A stretch of DNA of 50,712 nt from Muribaculaceae bacterium (GCA_017396945.1 JAFQKI010000019.1:1-50712); one strand, 5' to 3'. Shown: positions 7,897-16,605, counted from the first letter of the stretch. Numbers and translations: made by a program. The notes: generated from the sequence alone by a model not told the origin.

Positions 7897-9339
7897 TTAT
7901 CTTTTTACTGTTTTTTGACCACGGGCAAAGCCTATTTGGGTGCGTACACAACGGAACCCTATATAAGAGCGTTGTTCGTTTTGATATTCCCACATGCGAA
8001 TATCGCTGCGGATGTAGTGTGCGACGTCTTTCCACGAACCGCCACGCACGATTTTACGTTTCATGCGGTAGGGGTCTTCACCGGCTGCGTCATAGCGATA
8101 TTCTGGGTTGAGGTCACTTGTTAATTCTCCAACGCTTTCGGTATAGGCGGTTGAAGTCCATTCGCTTACGTTACCGGCCATGTCATATAGTCCGAAGTCA
8201 TTGGGTGAGTATGTTCCGACGCGGGAGGTGATGAGTTGTCCATCTCGCATGTAGTTGCCATCTGCGGGCTTGAAGTTGGCATAGAAGCAACCTTTACCTT
8301 CAGATAATGGGAGGTCTCCATCCCATGGGTACATGTTTTCATTGACGCCCGCGCGAGCGGCATATTCCCATTCGGCCTCGGTCGGTAAGCGGTATGGCTC
8401 AACATATACACCTTCTCGACCTAAAGAACGACGTAGGTAATCGGTGCGCCAATTGGCAAACGCGTTGGCTTGTTCCCAACTTACACCAACAACGGGGTAG
8501 TCGCTATAACCGCCATGAGAGAAATACATGCGCACATAGGGTTCGTTATATGCGTTGTTGAAGTCGTTAACCCATGCGGTGGTATCGGGGTAAACATTTA
8601 CAATGTAGGTGTTTAAGAAGTCATATTCTCCGGTAAGACCGCGAGTAATGGTTTCGCGGATGATTACACCTTCATCGTTGATATAAGCGGTGTCTTTAGA
8701 AATAACAGGAATTTCAGTTGGAACCGGTTTGTCGGTGTTATATTCGCGACGAGTCGGGTCAAGACGATATTTGCGTTGAGCCGCTGCGGTGTGATTGTAT
8801 ATCTCATAGCGATAGTTCATCTGAGTGTGGTCAAGTTCACGCACACCGGTAATAGGGTTGGTGCGATATACGCTTTCAATCGCACGAGCTTCATCTTCGT
8901 TGGCATTGCGCCAAGGAATTGGTTTGCTCCAATTGAGATATGGTTTGATGGGGTTGCCGTCGCGGTCTTCCTCGATTTTAAACTCTTCGTTGCCACCAAA
9001 AGCAGGGTCGGCAAGGCGTTCGCGGATAATCGAGTCGCGCACCCAAAAAACAAATTGTTTATACTTGGCATTGGTGATTTCGGTCTCATCCATCCAGAAT
9101 GCGTCAACCGAAATTCCTCTTGCGTTAGCAGGCATGTTCCATGCGCTATCGGCTTCTTGTGGACCTACTTCCATTGAGCCTCGTGACACGAGCACCATCC
9201 CATATGGCACCGGTTCTGACCATGCTGTTCCGCCCACGCCTGTAACTTCTCCACCGGCCGAACTTTGACCGCCAACGGCACATGATGTCGCCGTTGCGAG
9301 AGATATGAGTGACAATAGATAAATCGAAACTTTTTTCAT
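7897..9339 (-). CDS. gldK: Type IX secretion lipoprotein GldK (PorK)
   Basis: GldK/PorK, 480 aa, outer-membrane lipoprotein forming the periplasmic ring of the type IX secretion system with GldN. Signal peptide with lipidated Cys20 (ATATSC). The rest is a formylglycine-generating-enzyme-like fold without a known catalytic role: GMVLVSRGSMEVG near residue 47, FWMDETEITNAKY, RLPTEAEWEYAARAG, YDMAGNVSEWTS, VRGGSWKD and a C-terminal GFRCVR. The stop of porP is one base upstream of its start, so the two are tightly coupled; gldL follows after 32 bp. Confidence 0.95.
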   Translation of the reverse strand: MKKVSIYLLSLISLATATSCAVGGQSSAGGEVTGVGGTAWSEPVPYGMVLVSRGSMEVGPQEADSAWNMPANARGISVDAFWMDETEITNAKYKQFVFWVRDSIIRERLADPAFGGNEEFKIEEDRDGNPIKPYLNWSKPIPWRNANEDEARAIESVYRTNPITGVRELDHTQMNYRYEIYNHTAAAQRKYRLDPTRREYNTDKPVPTEIPVISKDTAYINDEGVIIRETITRGLTGEYDFLNTYIVNVYPDTTAWVNDFNNAYNEPYVRMYFSHGGYSDYPVVGVSWEQANAFANWRTDYLRRSLGREGVYVEPYRLPTEAEWEYAARAGVNENMYPWDGDLPLSEGKGCFYANFKPADGNYMRDGQLITSRVGTYSPNDFGLYDMAGNVSEWTSTAYTESVGELTSDLNPEYRYDAAGEDPYRMKRKIVRGGSWKDVAHYIRSDIRMWEYQNEQRSYIGFRCVRTQIGFARGQKTVKR

Positions 9340-9340
9340 A

Positions 9341-10339
9341 TTACATTATGCGAATACTCTTGTGTTTATTTTTATTTTTGTCTGATAAATCAAGTTTTAA
9401 ACTATATCCGGCAAATATCTCGTGACTACCGCTGCTTGCTTTTGAGATTGCCGATGTTGGATAGTCGTAGCTATAACCAATGTAAAAATTCTTAAACTCG
9501 GCACTGACCATCGCTGAAATCGCGTCGTTATATCGATAGCCTATCCCCGCGGTAAGAAATTTGTTATAGCGCACTCTTCCTGTAATTTCTGCCGTGGTAA
9601 ATGTCAAGTCGCTCTTTACCAAAACAGAGGGTATCACTTCAAATAACGTATTTTTTATGGGGATATTGCTTCCGGCCATAAAATATAGTGTGCGACCTAT
9701 TTGAAACTCATAGTTTTTTTCGGTTGTGGCATCTCCTCCGCCTGAGCCATTCTCGGCGTTCAGAGTTATGGTTGGAGATGTTATGTGGGTACATGATAGT
9801 CCTGCCCAAAAATACTTGTGTTTGTAGTAAATACCAACTCCAAGATCTAATGCGGTGCCTTTTATATCTGTAGTGGGAATGGCGTCATCGGTGCTTTCGT
9901 GATAATCATCGTCATCGGGGATATAAACTTCTGATCCTTTAAACGACTCATCAACAAAGCCTATTTGAAGCCCTGCGCTAAACTCGCCTTTAAATAATTT
10001 GAATTTATAACCGATTTGCGCACCAAGCATCATGTTTTTATATAGACCTAAACTTTCTTGTTGCATCATCAAACCAATGCCAAAGCGCTTGTTGAAGAGC
10101 TTTAATGGCATGTCGGCTGTGATAAGAAATGTTTGTGGAGCGTTGTCGATACCCACCCATTGAAGACGGCTGCCGCCTCTGATGCGAATGAAGTCGGTCA
10201 TGCCGGTGGCTGCGGCATTATAATATGATGGAACTTCAAAGTATTGGGTGAATTGCGCGTCGCTTTGAGCCTTAGTCCTTTCGGGCAGAATTAAGGTTAG
10301 CAGAGCTAATGTATATATTATAAAAAAACGTAATTTCAT
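9341..10339 (-). CDS. porP: PorP/SprF-family type IX secretion outer membrane protein
   Basis: 332 aa, signal peptide (to about residue 24), then the PorP/SprF signature AQFTQYFEVPSYYNAAATGM followed by alternating beta strands of an outer-membrane barrel (GIGLMMQQESLGLYK, IGYSYDYPTSAIS, HEIFAGYSL). The family works with GldK/N, PorV or SprE-like partners in the outer-membrane part of T9SS. Several paralogues normally exist per genome; this one is the locus-defining copy because it sits directly before gldK with a 1-bp gap. It starts 10 bp after porT. Confidence 0.92.
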   Translation of the reverse strand: MKLRFFIIYTLALLTLILPERTKAQSDAQFTQYFEVPSYYNAAATGMTDFIRIRGGSRLQWVGIDNAPQTFLITADMPLKLFNKRFGIGLMMQQESLGLYKNMMLGAQIGYKFKLFKGEFSAGLQIGFVDESFKGSEVYIPDDDDYHESTDDAIPTTDIKGTALDLGVGIYYKHKYFWAGLSCTHITSPTITLNAENGSGGGDATTEKNYEFQIGRTLYFMAGSNIPIKNTLFEVIPSVLVKSDLTFTTAEITGRVRYNKFLTAGIGYRYNDAISAMVSAEFKNFYIGYSYDYPTSAISKASSGSHEIFAGYSLKLDLSDKNKNKHKSIRIM

Positions 10340-10349
10340 TGCGGTAATG

Positions 10350-11078
10350 TTATTCGAAATAGAACGTTAGAACTACCATTTGAGAGGTGGCTTTTGAAAG
10401 TGATTGAGTGTATTTCATTTTGTCGGGGTCATCGGCAAGGTCGGGACGCTCATGTTGCAATACATCTGATAGCCCAAAGCAAAATTTCAACTCAGGAATG
10501 AGTTTGAAATATGGCAGATAAAAGTCGCACCCAAACCCCACGGTTAAGAAAAAGTCTGAAGTATTGAATTTTAAAAAGTCGCTGCGTTTTTTTGCAACGT
10601 CAAATGCCGGCATGATGCCACCTGTGATGTAGGGGCGTACGTTTCTGAAACGTTGTGACGCAAATTTCAAGTCGATTGGCGCAACAACGAGAGCCGATTT
10701 GATGTTCTGTCGCTCGTCTTTTCCTGTAGTGGTGTCAATCATTCTCACATCACGATTGCCAAAATACATCCCCGGTGAAAATCTCACGCTGAAATAATCG
10801 TTTAAACGAAATGAGATAAGTCCATTTACACAAAATCCCGGAGAAAAAGCGGGCTGCTCCATGAACCATGTCTCGCCGTTTTCTGTAACAAAACCATTGT
10901 GTGTGAAATTGACATCTTGGGTGTGTACACCTACCGAAAAGCCTAAGTGCCAACGTCGCATATCGGCGTATGGACGATTTAGCAACTTGTCGTTAAGTTG
11001 TTGGCATGATGCTTTTTCGCTTGTTGTCAGAGAAATAACTGCGATGACTGCAATTAGTATGTAACGCAATATATTCAT
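10350..11078 (-). CDS. porT: Type IX secretion outer membrane protein PorT (SprT)
   Basis: 242 aa, Sec signal peptide, then RPYADMRRWHLGFSVGVHTQD and a series of short beta strands consistent with an eight-stranded barrel. The sequence around NRPYADMRRWHLGF, the RPYITGGIMPAFD strand and the C-terminal VVLTFYFE match PorT, required for gingipain secretion in Porphyromonas. It heads the six-gene T9SS operon here, whereas in P. gingivalis porT lies apart from porPKLMN. The upstream 165-bp intergenic region is shared with a divergent gene; no convincing TAnnTTTG box was found for porT. Confidence 0.88.
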   Translation of the reverse strand: MNILRYILIAVIAVISLTTSEKASCQQLNDKLLNRPYADMRRWHLGFSVGVHTQDVNFTHNGFVTENGETWFMEQPAFSPGFCVNGLISFRLNDYFSVRFSPGMYFGNRDVRMIDTTTGKDERQNIKSALVVAPIDLKFASQRFRNVRPYITGGIMPAFDVAKKRSDFLKFNTSDFFLTVGFGCDFYLPYFKLIPELKFCFGLSDVLQHERPDLADDPDKMKYTQSLSKATSQMVVLTFYFE

Positions 11079-11195
11079 ATTCTATGAAAACGCAACCTTT
11101 CTTTGATTATTGCACCGATAGTGGAATTAATACACAACTTTTATTAATTAAGCGACTTTTTTCTAAAAAAAATGTCAGTTGTGCGTGAAAATAAT

Positions 11196-11203
11196 TATTT
11201 TTG
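11196..11203 (+). promoter_or_regulatory. Probable -7 box for the 11244-13773 operon
   Basis: TATTTTTG matches TAnnTTTG and would give a leader of about 35 nt. The nearest upstream TTG is too close (14 bp) to be a good -33 element, so support is partial. Confidence 0.4.
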
Positions 11204-11243
11204 TCGTCTGATTTATTATTGAAGTTCCAATAAATAGTTTTTT

Positions 11244-11621
11244 ATGGATAAAGACCTAAAGAAACAATTGTGTAAAGACCCAAACGGATTGTTGACTTAT
11301 GAATATATCGCCAATCACATTGACGCGCTTGATGATGTGGCAATGGGGGAACTTGTGGATAATATGATAATGGTTGATGTTTCCGGTCAGTTTCTCGCAA
11401 GCGCATCTCGTTATCTGTATGCGATAAATCCTGAGAAGTATGCGATGCACATCTCGCGTCTTATTGGTGCGGTAATCGACAAAGATCGCGAACATCGTTA
11501 TTTGCAAAGTTTGTTAATCGGGATTTGGGGCGAGGACTATGAAACACGTGCCGAAACTCTAAATGTAACAGACAACAATTTCCGTCGCATCTATAAAAGA
11601 GTTTATTCAAAAGGGATATAG
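11244..11621 (+). CDS. Unrecognised 125-residue protein
   Basis: No family is recognised. The 125-residue product has no signal peptide or membrane helix and looks helical: acidic N-terminus (MDKDLKKQLCKDPNG), a central LVDNMIMVDVSGQFLASASRYLYAINPEKY segment and a basic C-terminus (FRRIYKRVYSKGI). It is a genuine gene by context: it starts a co-directional run, with the cyclophilin gene 14 bp behind and the M16 peptidase gene overlapping that. It faces the T9SS operon across a 165-bp divergent region. A cytoplasmic regulator or adaptor is possible, but nothing in the sequence proves it. Confidence 0.75.
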   Translation: MDKDLKKQLCKDPNGLLTYEYIANHIDALDDVAMGELVDNMIMVDVSGQFLASASRYLYAINPEKYAMHISRLIGAVIDKDREHRYLQSLLIGIWGEDYETRAETLNVTDNNFRRIYKRVYSKGI

Positions 11622-11635
11622 TAAAAAAATATATA

Positions 11636-12538
11636 ATGAAAAAGGTAACATTATTAATAGCATTTTTTATCTGTTTGACGTCGGCTTGTTCTGCCAATGG
11701 TTCGGCTCCCGGAGAGAAAAAAGGGAATGCTTCTGCCGATGACAATAAAGGTAATAAAACAACAATTCAACAAATGGATACAATTAACAATTCAGGCACT
11801 CTCGTTGATATAAAAACTTCGTTGGGTGACATTCGTGTGCTACTTTATGATGGCACACCCAAGCATCGTGACAATTTTATTAAGCTTGTGAATGAAGGTT
11901 TTTACGAAGGCACATTGTTCCATCGTGTCATAAACAAGTTTATGATTCAGGCGGGTGACCCTGATTCCAAAGGGGCGTCGGCGGGCAAAGCTCTTGGTTC
12001 AGGAGGCCCCGGTTATCAAATCGATGCTGAGATAATTTACCCAACCTATTATCATAAACGTGGAGCTTTGGCGGCTGCGCGTCAAGGCGATCAGGTTAAT
12101 CCGCAACGCAAGTCGTCGGGTTCGCAGTTTTACATCGTTACCGGTGATGTTGTGCCGGCTGCACAATTGAGCCAATTGGAGGCGCATGTCGCCAATAAGC
12201 AAATGCAGACGATATTTAATGGTCTTGTGCAAGCTCGCATGGCAGAGATTCAACGAATGCAAGCCGCAGGGGATCAAGCCGGATTGCAAGCATTGCAAAA
12301 TGAACTTGTCGCGCTCACCGAAGCGGAATATGCTAAAAATCCTGTTGCTATAACAGAGGAAATGCGTAATGCCTATACAACCGTGGGTGGCACACCACAC
12401 CTTGACAATGATTACACAGTCTTTGGCGAAGTGGTTTCGGGAATGGATGTTGTGGCAAAAATCGAGAATGTAAAAACCGGAGCGATGGATCGTCCGGTGG
12501 AGGATGTGAAAATCATCAGTATGACCATAGTTAAATGA
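11636..12538 (+). CDS. Cyclophilin-type peptidyl-prolyl isomerase lipoprotein
   Basis: 300 aa. Signal peptide with lipobox LTSAC (Cys18) and a Ser/Gly/Asn-rich linker, then a cyclophilin domain: VDIKTSLGDIRVLLY, LFHRVINKFMIQAGDP (active-site Arg and Phe), and SSGSQFYIVTGD. The domain is interrupted by about 75 Gln/Ala/Met-rich helical residues before it resumes at GGTPHLDNDYTVFGEVVSGMDVV. The product should fold proline-containing envelope proteins in the periplasm. Such inserted helices are common in Bacteroidales members of the family. The stop overlaps the start of the M16 peptidase gene (ATGA). Confidence 0.92.
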   Translation: MKKVTLLIAFFICLTSACSANGSAPGEKKGNASADDNKGNKTTIQQMDTINNSGTLVDIKTSLGDIRVLLYDGTPKHRDNFIKLVNEGFYEGTLFHRVINKFMIQAGDPDSKGASAGKALGSGGPGYQIDAEIIYPTYYHKRGALAAARQGDQVNPQRKSSGSQFYIVTGDVVPAAQLSQLEAHVANKQMQTIFNGLVQARMAEIQRMQAAGDQAGLQALQNELVALTEAEYAKNPVAITEEMRNAYTTVGGTPHLDNDYTVFGEVVSGMDVVAKIENVKTGAMDRPVEDVKIISMTIVK

Positions 12539-13773
12539 TCGAAATAAATCGTTTTACGTTGCCCAATGGGTTGCGTGTGATACATAACTACGATAGTGCC
12601 ACCGCTATGGTGGCACTAAATGTCTTGTATGATGTAGGTGGTCGTGATGAAGATCCGGAATTAACCGGCATGGCGCACCTTTTTGAACATCTAATGTTTG
12701 GGGGCTCGGTTAATATCCCCGATTATGATGCGGCTATAGAGGCTGCCGGAGGAATGAACAATGCTTGGACTAGCAACGATTTTACTAATTTCTATGATAT
12801 AGTTCCCGCACAAAATGTAGAGACTGCATTTTGGCTTGAAAGCGATCGCATGTTATCACTTGCATTCAGTGATAAAGCACTTGAAGTGCAACGTAGCGTG
12901 GTGATTGAGGAGTTTAAACAGCAATGTCTCAATCGTCCTTATGGGGACTTATCTCATCATTTGCAAGCGATGTTATATAAAACACATCCTTATCGTTACC
13001 CGGTCATAGGCAAAGAGATAGCTCACATAGAGCGTGTTACACAAGAAGATGTTCGCAATTTCTTTTTTTCTCACTATGCGCCTAATAATGCGGTGGTTGC
13101 AGTGTCGGGCAACATCTCTTTTGAAGAAACTCGACGTCTCTCTGAAAAATGGTTTGGAGAAATACCTATGCGTGATATCGCTCATCGTCAATATCGCTTT
13201 GAAGCATATCCTGAGACTCCACGGCGAGTAGAAGTGTCGGGGAAAGTGCCACAGACGGCGGTTGTAGTTGCATTTCGTATGCCTGAATACTCATCGCCTG
13301 ATTATATAGTATGTGACATTATTACGGATTTGCTCGCATCCGGTCGCTCTTCTCGGTTTTATCGTAATCTATTGATGAATACCGACTTGTTTACCGAGGT
13401 TGACGCTTCGATAAGTGGGAGCAATGAGTCGGGCTTTTTGATGCTAAATGCCAAATTGCGGGAATCAACGCCGGAGAATGCGGCTCGTGCCGAGGCTATG
13501 ATGATTGAAGAGGCGTCTCGACTTGCGGTCGAAGGTGTATCACAATATGAGTTGACACGAGCGGTAAATCGCTTTGAGTCAAATTACACTTTTAGTAACA
13601 TAAATTTCCTCGCAAAAGCACAAGCGATGGCGCAATGTGAGATGAACAATGAGGATATTAATGGGATTGTGGCTCGTTACCGAGCGGTATCGGTTAAAGA
13701 TATATCGAGGGTAGCACGGGAGATAATAGATCCGCAACGGCGTTGCACTCTCATTTACTCTCCGGAATGGTAA
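12535..13773 (+). CDS. M16 family zinc metallopeptidase
   Basis: 412 aa, pitrilysin/processing-peptidase family. The inverted zinc motif HLFEH is at residues 48-52, and the downstream glutamate of the site lies in VVIEEFKQQ. The second (M16C-like) half carries PQTAVVVAFRMPEYSSPDYI. At about 45 kDa it is the single-repeat form that usually dimerises or pairs with a second subunit. No signal peptide: it starts directly with IEINRFTLPNGLRVI, so it is probably cytoplasmic, although it is translationally coupled to a lipoprotein cyclophilin. Substrate unknown. Confidence 0.92.
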   Translation: MIEINRFTLPNGLRVIHNYDSATAMVALNVLYDVGGRDEDPELTGMAHLFEHLMFGGSVNIPDYDAAIEAAGGMNNAWTSNDFTNFYDIVPAQNVETAFWLESDRMLSLAFSDKALEVQRSVVIEEFKQQCLNRPYGDLSHHLQAMLYKTHPYRYPVIGKEIAHIERVTQEDVRNFFFSHYAPNNAVVAVSGNISFEETRRLSEKWFGEIPMRDIAHRQYRFEAYPETPRRVEVSGKVPQTAVVVAFRMPEYSSPDYIVCDIITDLLASGRSSRFYRNLLMNTDLFTEVDASISGSNESGFLMLNAKLRESTPENAARAEAMMIEEASRLAVEGVSQYELTRAVNRFESNYTFSNINFLAKAQAMAQCEMNNEDINGIVARYRAVSVKDISRVAREIIDPQRRCTLIYSPEW

Positions 13774-13820
13774 AATACAATAATAGCGAGATTTTCACTA
13801 AATCTCGCTATTATTGTATT
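13774..13820. terminator. Bidirectional terminator between M16 peptidase and ferritin
   Basis: A 21-bp perfect inverted repeat (13774-13794 with 13800-13820, 5-nt loop) lies between convergent genes. The A/T-rich stem ends can serve as the U-tract in either direction. Confidence 0.9.
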
Positions 13821-13835
13821 GGGGTAATTTGTTGC

Positions 13836-14354
13836 TTATTCAGCCGCTAATGGCGCAGGGGTATTGAATACGCGGGTCGCAAGTTCGCGATCTAATGAAT
13901 ATATGCCCATTCCGTCATTGCCGATAAGTGTAAATTTGTCGATGAGTTCTTGTGCGCTATCTTCCTCTTCAACTTGTTCTTTTACAAACCAATTAAGCAT
14001 TTCGCGAGTAGCATAATCATGTTCGCTTTCGGCGATTGCATAAAGGTTATTGATTAATGCTGTTACCTTTTGCTCATGTTCAAGAGTGGCTTTGAATGCG
14101 TCAAGAGGTGTTGCCCATTCGGTTTCGACGGCGTCAATCGCTTTCAACAATACGCGTCCGCCACGTTGGTTGATGTAGTTCATGAAAATTTCGGCATGTG
14201 CTTGCTCTTCTTGGAATTGAATTTTAAACCAATTGGCAATGCCGGGTTTCCCGTCGGCTTCGAAATTGTGAGCCATTGAGAGATAGAGATATGCCGACCA
14301 TAATTCGGCATTGACTTGCGCATTGAGAGCGTCTTCTACTTTCTTGTTTAGCAT
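13836..14354 (-). CDS. ftnA: Ferritin
   Basis: 172 aa, non-haem bacterial ferritin. All ferroxidase ligands expected by family position are visible: Glu17, Glu50 and His53 (EEQAHAE) and Glu94 (LEHEQ), with YLYLSMAHNFEADGKPGIANWF typical of FtnA. It forms a 24-mer iron store and detoxifies Fe(II) plus peroxide, which matters for an anaerobe meeting oxygen. Single gene with its own downstream terminator; the His-rich lipoprotein gene ends 36 bp upstream of it in the same direction. Confidence 0.95.
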   Translation of the reverse strand: MLNKKVEDALNAQVNAELWSAYLYLSMAHNFEADGKPGIANWFKIQFQEEQAHAEIFMNYINQRGGRVLLKAIDAVETEWATPLDAFKATLEHEQKVTALINNLYAIAESEHDYATREMLNWFVKEQVEEEDSAQELIDKFTLIGNDGMGIYSLDRELATRVFNTPAPLAAE

Positions 14355-14390
14355 AGTTATATCAAATTATCAAGTTAATAAATTCTTATT

Positions 14391-14804
14391 TTATCGGTGA
14401 CGATGTCCGCCATTTGGGCGATTTCCGCCGGTTGGTCTGTGATTGTTGGAGCTGTTGCCGGGAGTGACATTTGCGCCGGGACGGTGTCCGTCATTGCTTC
14501 CGGGATTTACGCTTGGGGTATTATCCGGATGATTGTTGGGACGGTGGTCTCCACCGGGGCGAATGCCATCATCATTGGGTCGTCCACCACCATCCGGTCT
14601 ATGATCTTCACCGGGGTGATGCCCATTACCACCGGGGTGAGCACCGGGTGGAGGCGGGGGAGGACCTCCGGGTGGAGGCGTTGCGGGAGTGTAATAATTG
14701 TAGTCATAGTAGCCGGTATCGTATGAACTATCATACGTTCCGCAAGAGCTGACTGCAAATACAGCTCCTAATGCTATGCTTTTAATAAAAAAACTTCTTT
14801 TCAT
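14391..14804 (-). CDS. His/Pro/Gly/Asn-rich lipoprotein
   Basis: 137 aa. Signal peptide with Cys21 (AVSSC), a Tyr/Asp-rich stretch, a proline run, and then about 85 residues of low-complexity His/Pro/Gly/Asn/Asp sequence with loose repeats of the type HRPGG, NHRPTGG and GHRHR. No globular domain is recognisable. It has a perfect promoter upstream and a proper lipobox, so it is likely expressed and surface- or periplasm-exposed as a flexible tether; the many His side chains could bind metal. That role is speculation, encouraged only by the ferritin gene next door. Families of such sequence evolve fast, so homology will be weak. Confidence 0.75.
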   Translation of the reverse strand: MKRSFFIKSIALGAVFAVSSCGTYDSSYDTGYYDYNYYTPATPPPGGPPPPPPGAHPGGNGHHPGEDHRPDGGGRPNDDGIRPGGDHRPNNHPDNTPSVNPGSNDGHRPGANVTPGNSSNNHRPTGGNRPNGGHRHR

Positions 14805-14828
14805 AACTGAGTGATGTTTTATTAATCA

Positions 14829-14860
14829 CAAATTTAGTATCGACAGTTCTATATTCCAAA
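14829..14860 (-). promoter_or_regulatory. Promoter of the His-rich lipoprotein gene
   Basis: Minus strand TTTG (14860-14857), 20 bp, TAAATTTG (14836-14829): both boxes perfect, about 24 bp upstream of the ATG. Confidence 0.7.
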
Positions 14861-14913
14861 CAAAAAACAGATATTTTATAAACGTTTCTCGAAAACGATA
14901 ACAATTCAGAGTT

Positions 14914-15744
14914 TTATTTTGATTTGAAAATCTCGTTGAAAAAGAGAAGTTGATATAACACTGAGTTTTTCCAATAAGCCCAATTGTGTTTGCCGGGGCG
15001 TGAAATATAGTCGTGTGGGATTTTTTTGTCAAGCAGTTTTTTGTGTAAGTCGGCATTTACCTCGGCAAAGAAATCTTCTGATCCGCAGTCGATAATCAAA
15101 TTAATCTGACCGGGTTGTAGTGAATCGACAAGGTTAATGATAGTGTGAGATTTCCACACGTCTTTGTTGGTCTCATAGTTACCCAAGCGTTGAGCGATTT
15201 TCCATTTTCCGGAGAATGGGAGAATGTTAACACCTCCACTTGTAGAGCCTGCTGAGCCAAAAACGTCGCTGTGTCGCATCCCGAGCCACAATGCCCCATG
15301 TCCGCCCATGCTCAATCCCATTATTGCACGGTGGTTGGCATCGGCAATCGTGCGATAGTTGCTGTCGATATATGGAACAAGTTCTTTGATGAAAAATGAC
15401 TCCATCTGCATCTCAGGATCGATTGGAGAGTCCCAATACCAACTATCGCGACCGTCGGGACATACCAATATCATATCATATAGTGACGATAAACTGTCGA
15501 GAGTGTTTATTGCGGGCCATGAGGTATAATCACCGCCATATCCGTTTAATAGATAAACCACAGGATATGCTTTTTCTCCCTTTGGACAATAATCGTCGGG
15601 GACAATCACTGTCACTTTCATAGGTGACTTGATATAGGTTGCGGGAATTTTGATGGTGTCACCTTGAACATTAACACAACACTCTTTGGCATTAATTGCC
15701 AATATCATACACAATAACGAAATCGCTACAAAAAGTCTTTTCAT
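14914..15744 (-). CDS. Secreted esterase (putative esterase/EstD-like alpha/beta hydrolase)
   Basis: 276 aa with a signal peptide (MKRLFVAISLLCMILAINAK). The alpha/beta-hydrolase nucleophile elbow is GLSMGGHGAL around residue 146; the acid probably lies in DCGSEDFF and the catalytic His in RPGKHNWAYW near the C-terminus. YPVVYLLNGYGGDYTSWP is typical of the esterase-D/feruloyl-esterase-like family, which removes acyl groups from sugars or small esters. Periplasmic or secreted. A TATATTTG box lies about 25 bp upstream. Substrate cannot be read from sequence. Confidence 0.88.
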   Translation of the reverse strand: MKRLFVAISLLCMILAINAKECCVNVQGDTIKIPATYIKSPMKVTVIVPDDYCPKGEKAYPVVYLLNGYGGDYTSWPAINTLDSLSSLYDMILVCPDGRDSWYWDSPIDPEMQMESFFIKELVPYIDSNYRTIADANHRAIMGLSMGGHGALWLGMRHSDVFGSAGSTSGGVNILPFSGKWKIAQRLGNYETNKDVWKSHTIINLVDSLQPGQINLIIDCGSEDFFAEVNADLHKKLLDKKIPHDYISRPGKHNWAYWKNSVLYQLLFFNEIFKSK

Positions 15745-15768
15745 GTTATTTAATTTTAGTATTTATTG

Positions 15769-15776
15769 CAAATATA
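15769..15776 (-). promoter_or_regulatory. Probable -7 box for the esterase gene
   Basis: Minus-strand TATATTTG matches TAnnTTTG about 25 bp before the ATG. No clear -33 TTTG. Confidence 0.4.
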
Positions 15777-15859
15777 TAGAGAATGATAGATTTAATATAG
15801 TTATTCGGTAAAAGATTGGCGTGTTTTATTATTTTTTAGTAATACGCAATTTAAGTAAG

Positions 15860-16582
15860 TTATAATATGCGGGAGATTTCATTGAGGTTGGTAATCAATG
15901 TCGCTCCTTCTGGAGTAGGGAGAGTGTTGGTGTTGTCACGATTGAAATAGATTGCATGCCAACCGGCGGCAATTCCTCCGGCAATATCTGTTTCGGGATT
16001 GTCTCCAATAATAACGCATCTCTTGGCGGTGGTTGATGCCTTTAGTAGGGCGTGGTCAAAGATGCGACGGTCGGGCTTATTTATTCCTATATCGTCACTC
16101 AACACAACGACATCTATCAGATGCTCGATATCGCTTGACCGCAACTTGTTGTATTGAACTTCATAAAACCCATTGCTGATAATGCCTATTTTGTAGCCTT
16201 TGCTACGCAGATAGATTAACATTTCTCGTGCGCCGGGGACCAATAATGATAATTGTCCGAGACGACCAAGATATTCTTTGTCTAAGTGATGACAAAGGTC
16301 GGTAAGTCCCTCGTTGGAATATCCGGCGTTGGCAAGCACTTGACGGAAACGTTCGGTTTGCAGATGCTCTTTGGTTATTTCCCCGGCATTATATAGAGTC
16401 CATAGGCTGTGATTACATTCGAGATATTTTCTTATCCAATCATCTATGGATGGGAAAAATCTTGCAAGGTTTTCGGCATGATATAATTGTCCAAGCGCAT
16501 TGCGTGAATTTGTCGTGAAATCCCACAATGTGTCATCAAGATCTACCCATACCCATTCTATTCCAGCTTTATTTGCAGTCAT
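15860..16582 (-). CDS. YjjG-family HAD hydrolase (noncanonical pyrimidine nucleotidase)
   Basis: 240 aa, HAD superfamily with all four motifs: DLDDTLWDF, ISNGFYEVQ, the Lys in GINKPDRRIF, and IGDNPETDIAGG. The cap sequence and NSRNALGQLYHAENL fit the YjjG subfamily, which dephosphorylates pyrimidine nucleoside monophosphates including damaged or modified ones (house-cleaning). Cytoplasmic. Single gene, divergent from the lipid kinase; a TATATTTG box is present at 16606-16613. Subfamily call is probable, HAD phosphatase certain. Confidence 0.87.
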   Translation of the reverse strand: MTANKAGIEWVWVDLDDTLWDFTTNSRNALGQLYHAENLARFFPSIDDWIRKYLECNHSLWTLYNAGEITKEHLQTERFRQVLANAGYSNEGLTDLCHHLDKEYLGRLGQLSLLVPGAREMLIYLRSKGYKIGIISNGFYEVQYNKLRSSDIEHLIDVVVLSDDIGINKPDRRIFDHALLKASTTAKRCVIIGDNPETDIAGGIAAGWHAIYFNRDNTNTLPTPEGATLITNLNEISRIL

Positions 16583-16605
16583 GAAGTTATTCTTTTTTCA
16601 GGATG

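Noticed and set aside
8776-9268. Frames of 96-147 codons overlapping gldK in other frames
   Set aside because: They overlap the strongly supported GldK coding sequence and show no family motifs of their own.
14397-14752. Plus-strand frames opposite the His-rich lipoprotein
   Set aside because: Shadows of the low-complexity repeat; the minus frame has a signal peptide, a lipobox and a perfect promoter.
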